Source of the DNA: a virus
DNA length: 34,838 bases
Direction: 5' to 3' (one strand)
IMG/VR virus record: IMGVR_UViG_3300009419_000041
Span: 1-34,838 of that record
The notes beneath the pieces are model-generated. The model had not been told where the DNA came from, did no database searches, and saw nothing but the letters and a program-made list of their open reading frames with translations. The number at the start of each line of letters is the position of its first letter. Position 1 is the stretch's first letter. This document shows, piece by piece, positions 31,548 through 34,838 of this stretch. The position numbers and the translations under genes were made by a program.

Positions 31548-32218
31548 GCTGCCTCTCCTTCGTTAGCCAACAATGGGTCGGTGTAATCAACTTGCGAGTG
31601 ATTAGGCTTAGGTATTGGCTTGCCAACTAAGGCTTTCATCGCCTCAAGGTGTTTATTTGCTACTTCTGCACTGGCTTTGACAGGCACTTTTCGCTCAATC
31701 ACTTTTGGCAATTGAGGCAATGCTTCACCACGCATTACGGCCTCGACAGTGAGCTTGTAGGCGTTTTTAAATGCGCTTAGTGCTTTGTCGTGAGTCATTT
31801 GCCTAAAATCATAAATCCCGACTTGGCTAATCGCGTGATATACCGCAGCGTGTGACCACTCAACATGACCGACATAACCGCACTTATCGCAAACCTCCCG
31901 ATACGCATTTTCAAACGTGGGCAGTCCGAAATCTTGCGGTGTTGGCTTGCACCATGCGACAAACTTGGCAGGCGATGGAAAAAAATCACCACCCTCATCA
32001 CGCGCTTTTTTCAAGCCGATATTAAGTCTCTCGGAACTATCAATCCCGTTTTCAACAAGAGCCTCAAGCCATTGGCGTTTAGCGGCCTCCAAGTGCTGTG
32101 TGGTTGGAAACGCATTTTTCCATGCGGGGAAAATTGCTTGTAATGCGGTAAAAAACCGATTAAACACCTCTGCAAAATTCATTGTTTTGACGTGACTTTG
32201 TGATTGGATATTACTCAT
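31544..32218 (-). CDS. Replication protein P-like (helicase loader)
   Basis: A 224-aa protein. ATG 32218 gives an ATGA overlap with the O-like gene. Features such as MNFAEVFNRFFTALQAIFPA, GGDFFPSPAKFVAWCKPTPQ and YHAISQVGIYDFRQMTHDKA match lambda P-type replication proteins. These bind the O-like initiator and host DnaB and load the helicase. The order O then P is typical. Confidence 0.8.
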   Translation of the reverse strand: MSNIQSQSHVKTMNFAEVFNRFFTALQAIFPAWKNAFPTTQHLEAAKRQWLEALVENGIDSSERLNIGLKKARDEGGDFFPSPAKFVAWCKPTPQDFGLPTFENAYREVCDKCGYVGHVEWSHAAVYHAISQVGIYDFRQMTHDKALSAFKNAYKLTVEAVMRGEALPQLPKVIERKVPVKASAEVANKHLEAMKALVGKPIPKPNHSQVDYTDPLLANEGEAA

Positions 32219-33057
32219 GACAACACTCCGCACTTGGCTGCTAATTCGGGGGTTAACCAGTCGGTTGTGTTGTTGTCAGGTATTTTTGATACTGAACCCC
32301 CATTCCCTCGCGAAGACTGCAAGTTATCAAGCCAAACCTTTTTGAATCCTGCCCAGCCATTCTCAGTTGCTATGCGAATACCATCGGCAACGGTAAGCCC
32401 TGCTAAATCAAACTCTCTGCACATTCCATCAAACGCAGTTTTTGTGAGTGGAAGTTTTTTTGTTTTACGGTTTGCTAAAAAATCCTTGGCAACTTGAGAA
32501 TCAACACCATGGGTTTTAACCAACACAGCAACCGTAACCGTTTTTTCCGACTGAACATTTTCGTCAACGATTTTTTCAGGCGAGCTAACAACTCCGATAG
32601 GAGTTGTATGTATATTGGTTATTGGTTCTTGGTTATTGGTTATTGGTTTATGGTTAGGTGACGGTTCGTGTGTTTTTTCGCACGACTCGTTCACGATTCG
32701 TGGCGAGTCGTTTTCTTGTGGTAACGATTGTTTGCCATTTTTGCGTTTTTCTTCACGTTCTTTAGCTATGCGTGCATTCGTTTCAGCTTTTGCTTTGTAT
32801 TCAGCAAGTTCCTCTTTCACGCGGTTTTGAACATAAACACCGTCAATAAGAGTGAAAAACTTAGACAAAACAAACTTAACAGCATCGGTTTCCGCCTCTG
32901 TTCTTGCCCAAGTCCAGTCAATAGCCTCATCAAGCGTGGGGAATCGTTCACGGTCATAGCACGAATCAAGCAAGAGCGTGTACGCTCCGTGTTCAAGCAT
33001 TGATAATCGGCCAGTCTTTTTAGCGTAGTCGCCTATATTCTTTTTGTAGTAGTGCAT
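32215..33057 (-). CDS. Replication initiator O-like, DUF1376
   Basis: A 280-aa protein. Residues 1-75 are DUF1376 (MHYYKKNIGDYAKKTGRLSM, TLLLDSCYDRERFPTLDEAI). Residues ~85-150 are a charged linker that includes NHKPITNNQEPITN. The C-terminal part (LTVADGIRIATENGWAGFKK) forms helices. As in lambda O, the middle of the gene carries an iteron array (32614-32655) that is probably the origin. It likely binds these repeats and recruits the P-like protein. Confidence 0.82.
   Translation of the reverse strand: MHYYKKNIGDYAKKTGRLSMLEHGAYTLLLDSCYDRERFPTLDEAIDWTWARTEAETDAVKFVLSKFFTLIDGVYVQNRVKEELAEYKAKAETNARIAKEREEKRKNGKQSLPQENDSPRIVNESCEKTHEPSPNHKPITNNQEPITNIHTTPIGVVSSPEKIVDENVQSEKTVTVAVLVKTHGVDSQVAKDFLANRKTKKLPLTKTAFDGMCREFDLAGLTVADGIRIATENGWAGFKKVWLDNLQSSRGNGGSVSKIPDNNTTDWLTPELAAKCGVLS
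32614..32655. repeat. Heptamer iteron array, candidate replication origin
   Basis: Six consecutive 7-bp units: ATTGGTT, ATTGGTT, CTTGGTT, ATTGGTT, ATTGGTT, TATGGTT. Seven bp is out of register with codons, so the pattern is unlikely to come from protein repeats. It lies within the O-like gene, as lambda iterons do. A further related copy (TTATTGGCTCTTG) occurs near 33188-33200. Confidence 0.75.
32682..32711. repeat. Nested inverted repeat beside the iterons
   Basis: ACGACTCG (32682-32689) and CGAGTCGT (32704-32711) form a perfect 8-bp stem whose loop contains the palindrome CACGA-T-TCGTG (32692-32702). It is 26 bp from the last iteron, inside the same gene. It could be an origin structure for initiator binding or for strand opening. 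Confidence 0.55.
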
Positions 33058-33257
33058 TAAGCCGCCTCCTCTTGTTCTTCTTTTACCGTGTCAACAAAAC
33101 CACATTCAAAACAAGTTTTTGTTGGCTGCTCAATCTGAAAATTAAAACTAAATGACGATGACTGGCCGCAAGCACCACAAATATGGGTTATTGGCTCTTG
33201 TTCCTGCTGCACCTTTTTAAGTGCAATGTTTTGTAAGCGATGACGTTCCATGTTCAT
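33057..33257 (-). CDS. Zinc-ribbon protein, 66 aa
   Basis: A 66-aa protein with CGACGQ near residue 27 and CFECGF near residue 49, a four-cysteine zinc ribbon. The N-terminal part contains KKVQQEQEPITHICGA. It overlaps the O-like gene by one base and the upstream gene by 4 bp. The EPIT segment is encoded by DNA close to the iteron sequence of the neighbouring gene. Function unknown. Confidence 0.65.
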   Translation of the reverse strand: MNMERHRLQNIALKKVQQEQEPITHICGACGQSSSFSFNFQIEQPTKTCFECGFVDTVKEEQEEAA

Positions 33258-34003
33258 GTTGCACCACCCACACGCTTAAACTCAATCACCCAAACCCAAG
33301 GATTAGCGTCTAGTGATTCGCGTCCGTTGATTGACTGCCAAAGCGAGAAATATGAATCAATCGGGTTATTCTTTGTTATATTTTCGTTTGGCCAGTCATA
33401 GGCTTTGTAGGCAGTTTTCTCTCCATCTCGACTACATGTGATTTTTATCGGCTTGATACCCTCTGCAATCGCGTCTTGCTCGCTAATATCGCGCAATCGC
33501 TCAACGCGAACATTGGTGATTTCAAGCAGTATGCGCGAAGCAGCACGAGGCATAAAAATGGAGGGTTTCCAGTGTCTATATTTGCCCTCTGGTGATTTTT
33601 CGCCGTCATAGCCGTGTGGGTCATCTTTATAATCAGCACGATAGAAGACAGGCACACTCTCAGTGTAATAGTCGCAAGGAAAGTTAGCGTGCTGCCAAGT
33701 CTCACGCACCCACAACTTATCGCCAACTTGACCATAGGGACACAAAGACAAAACTCCCTCAATCGTCATAGACATGAAAGCAAACTCACCTTTTTTGACG
33801 ATTGTTTTGCCATCCTTGTTTTTTACATCTTTTTTGATTTTTTGTTGTGTTTGCCAAATGCTAGGTTCGTATTCGGAGCGGCTAAGTGGGAAATTTACAA
33901 CACGCCGCGTCTGTGTCTTGTTGCCAGCCAGAATTGCTTGCACCATTGGCAATTTGAATAAAATCGGACGTTCTTTTTTCTTGACCATTTTGTTTTTCTG
34001 CAT
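33254..34003 (-). CDS. ASCH-domain-like phage protein
   Basis: A 249-aa protein. The opening PILFKLPMVQAILAGNKTQT followed by RRVVNFP is the conserved ASCH-like start seen in many phage proteins of the same place. The segment GDKLWVRETWQHANFPCDYY and PRAASRILLEITNVRVERLR are also typical. ASCH domains are thought to bind RNA; the role in phage biology is unclear. An ATG at 33988 is an alternative start. Confidence 0.75.
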   Translation of the reverse strand: MQKNKMVKKKERPILFKLPMVQAILAGNKTQTRRVVNFPLSRSEYEPSIWQTQQKIKKDVKNKDGKTIVKKGEFAFMSMTIEGVLSLCPYGQVGDKLWVRETWQHANFPCDYYTESVPVFYRADYKDDPHGYDGEKSPEGKYRHWKPSIFMPRAASRILLEITNVRVERLRDISEQDAIAEGIKPIKITCSRDGEKTAYKAYDWPNENITKNNPIDSYFSLWQSINGRESLDANPWVWVIEFKRVGGAT

Positions 34004-34047
34004 AATAATTAACCCGCTAGAGTGTTATTTTGATTTTGATTTACAAG

Positions 34048-34072
34048 AAGCCCCGTTACAGCGGGGCTTTTT
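34048..34072. terminator. Hairpin upstream of the ASCH gene
   Basis: AAGCCCCG-TTACAG-CGGGGCTT is a perfect 8-bp stem, followed on the + strand by TTTTGTT. On the - strand the tail is CTTCTTGT, which is weaker. On the - strand it could act as a lambda tR1-like attenuator before the replication genes; on the + strand it is a stronger terminator but no + gene is seen. Confidence 0.6.
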
Positions 34073-34073
34073 G

Positions 34074-34458
34074 TTGCCTGTTATTTGGTTACGTCCTTGT
34101 TGGTCGCCAGCTACCTAATACCTAAGTACGGCCAACATTCCTCACTCGACTATTCCGTTTCACCAGTTGGCTACAACGCACCATCACCAACCCTTATTGC
34201 TCCACTAAAGAACAGAGTGCGGTTTAAACAACTAGAAACGCTCTCAACATCCTGCCGTTTGATTTTGTGAGGGCTTCACTCACTGAAAGCGTTTTTAGTT
34301 GTTCACCCGTTATCGGCACAGTGGGTGAGTCTGCTTTGTGGTTGCAACGATAAAAAACCAGCCTTGCACATTAGTCCTCTTTACATCCTGCCCCGCCTTG
34401 GCGAGCGGTAAACAGACTGCCTCATCCCTGCTCATGTGCCATGAGTACTCCTGCCCGC
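34074..34458. other. Gene-poor 385-bp region with extensive inverted repeats
   Basis: I find no convincing coding sequence here; the frames are short or open on both strands without ribosome sites. The region holds several inverted repeats: a 20-bp arm pair (34227-34246 with 34284-34303, 18 matches), TCACCC/GGGTGA (near 34303-34328), CTCATG/CATGAG (34431-34445), and AGTCTG with CAGACT at longer range. CATCCTGCC appears twice (near 34247 and 34384). It may encode a structured RNA or control region between the cro side and the replication genes. Confidence 0.4.
34227..34303. repeat. Long imperfect inverted repeat (20-bp arms)
   Basis: The left arm AACAACTAGAAACGCTCTCA (34227-34246) pairs with TGAAAGCGTTTTTAGTTGTT (34284-34303) at 18 of 20 positions. 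The loop has its own GTGAG/CTCAC hairpin (34266-34283). It is not an attC because neither end has RYYYAAC/GTTRRRY boxes. It probably forms a branched RNA or DNA structure. Confidence 0.65.
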
Positions 34459-34584
34459 TTATGCCGCCCCATCAAAATCATCAGGAAAATCGTCTTTACC
34501 GCCCCAAAGCAGACCAAGCACGAATAACAAGCCAATCACTACGCCGATAACAGCAAACGCAAATTTGATTACTAAAGTGTCCAT
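34459..34584 (-). CDS. Small membrane protein, 41 aa
   Basis: ATG 34584 is preceded by AAGGGTAGAACAA, a usable ribosome site. The protein has a membrane segment (FAFAVIGVVIGLLFVLGLLW) and an acidic tail (KDDFPDDFDG). It lies between the Cro-like gene and the structured region, within the early operon. A role in exclusion or timing is possible, but nothing in the sequence proves it. Confidence 0.6.
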   Translation of the reverse strand: MDTLVIKFAFAVIGVVIGLLFVLGLLWGGKDDFPDDFDGAA

Positions 34585-34655
34585 TTGTTCTACCCTTTTT
34601 GTTTTGTTGTTGATTTTTTGGACTATGCTTAAATCAGCCCCACCAAAGGAGGAAG

Positions 34656-34838
34656 TTAAGCGGCTTTTTTTCTTTCATTTTTGTATGCCATGTAAAACTC
34701 ATGGTCATACCGCAGTTTGCCATTTGTAATTCTGTCCAAACGCGCAGCCATTGCTTCGGGAATTACATCTGGCCAGTCATAGACGGCCTGAACGCTGATA
34801 TTCAGCATTGCCGCCAACTCTTTAACCGAGCCGATTGC
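34656..34838 (-). CDS. Cro-like regulator, 5' end beyond the window
   Basis: The 60 C-terminal residues are visible, ending in TAA 34656-34658. The segment GSVKELAAMLNISVQAVYDW is a helix-turn-helix, followed by PDVIPEAMAARLDRITNGK, which is the characteristic pattern of phage Cro-like (YdaS-type) repressors. The tail ends in KNERKKAA. The start and the divergent repressor should lie to the right. This places the immunity region at the right edge. Confidence 0.8.
   Translation of the reverse strand, partial: AIGSVKELAAMLNISVQAVYDWPDVIPEAMAARLDRITNGKLRYDHEFYMAYKNERKKAA

Noticed and set aside
34227-34303. Another attC in the gene-poor region
   Set aside because: The arms lack RYYYAAC and GTTRRRY boxes at their ends.
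34085-34550. Two + strand frames of 61 and 70 codons
   Set aside because: No ribosome-binding sites; they run through the inverted repeats and over the coding membrane protein on the other strand.
1-34838. CRISPR array or insertion sequence
   Set aside because: No regularly spaced identical repeats with unique spacers and no transposase gene were seen. The only regular spaced elements are attC sites.

Overview
The window holds two things: the distal end of an integron gene-cassette array (1 to about 1860, genes on the + strand) and most of a temperate contractile-tailed prophage (about 1920 to 34838, every recognisable gene on the - strand). The moderate GC content, the dense phage operon with short overlaps, the lambda-like early layout and the integron attC sites suggest a gammaproteobacterium. 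I cannot name the genus from sequence alone, and the attribution is inference.

The cassette array has five complete attC recombination sites (116-206, 373-495, 813-933, 1244-1335, 1594-1717), each with an R'' box (RYYYAAC) and an R' box (GTTRRRY) at the ends of an imperfect palindrome. Six small cassette ORFs separate them. The last cassette ends in an R'' box (1853-1859) with no normal partner. It is followed by a short attC-like hairpin (1880-1916) and, 8 bp later, by the last gene of the phage tail operon. No integron integrase is in the window; cassette polarity places it to the left.

The prophage reads right to left. At the right edge are a partial Cro-like repressor, a small membrane protein and a 450-bp gene-poor stretch with strong inverted repeats. 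The replication block follows: an ASCH-domain protein, a zinc-ribbon protein, a DUF1376 O-like initiator with an internal heptamer iteron array, a P-like helicase loader, a zinc-finger protein and a DUF559-like endonuclease. A tiny lipoprotein and three putative regulators come next. A near-consensus sigma70 promoter (29137-29165) followed by a hairpin (28906-28935) upstream of lysis resembles the lambda pR'/tR' late switch. The late operon then runs: GH19 endolysin, holin, metallopeptidase, terminase subunits, DUF1073 portal, SPP1-gp7-like protein, DUF2213 protein, cement protein, DUF2184 capsid, connectors, DUF3383 sheath, DUF3277 tube, tail chaperone with a probable -1 frameshift extension, tape measure, Dit-like protein, plug, hub and Gp138 spike.

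Between the spike and the gp25-like baseplate gene sits an accessory island (about 7727-10428). It holds a membrane-anchored zinc-ribbon/LprI-like protein, a structured intergenic RNA candidate and a Bro-N/P22-type antirepressor with its own terminator. Downstream of it are gp25, baseplate J, DUF2612 and the tail fibre/adhesin genes. The phage integrase, CI and the far attachment site must lie beyond the right edge. The most interesting feature is the junction: the prophage terminus falls at, or within tens of bases of, an integron attC half-site.
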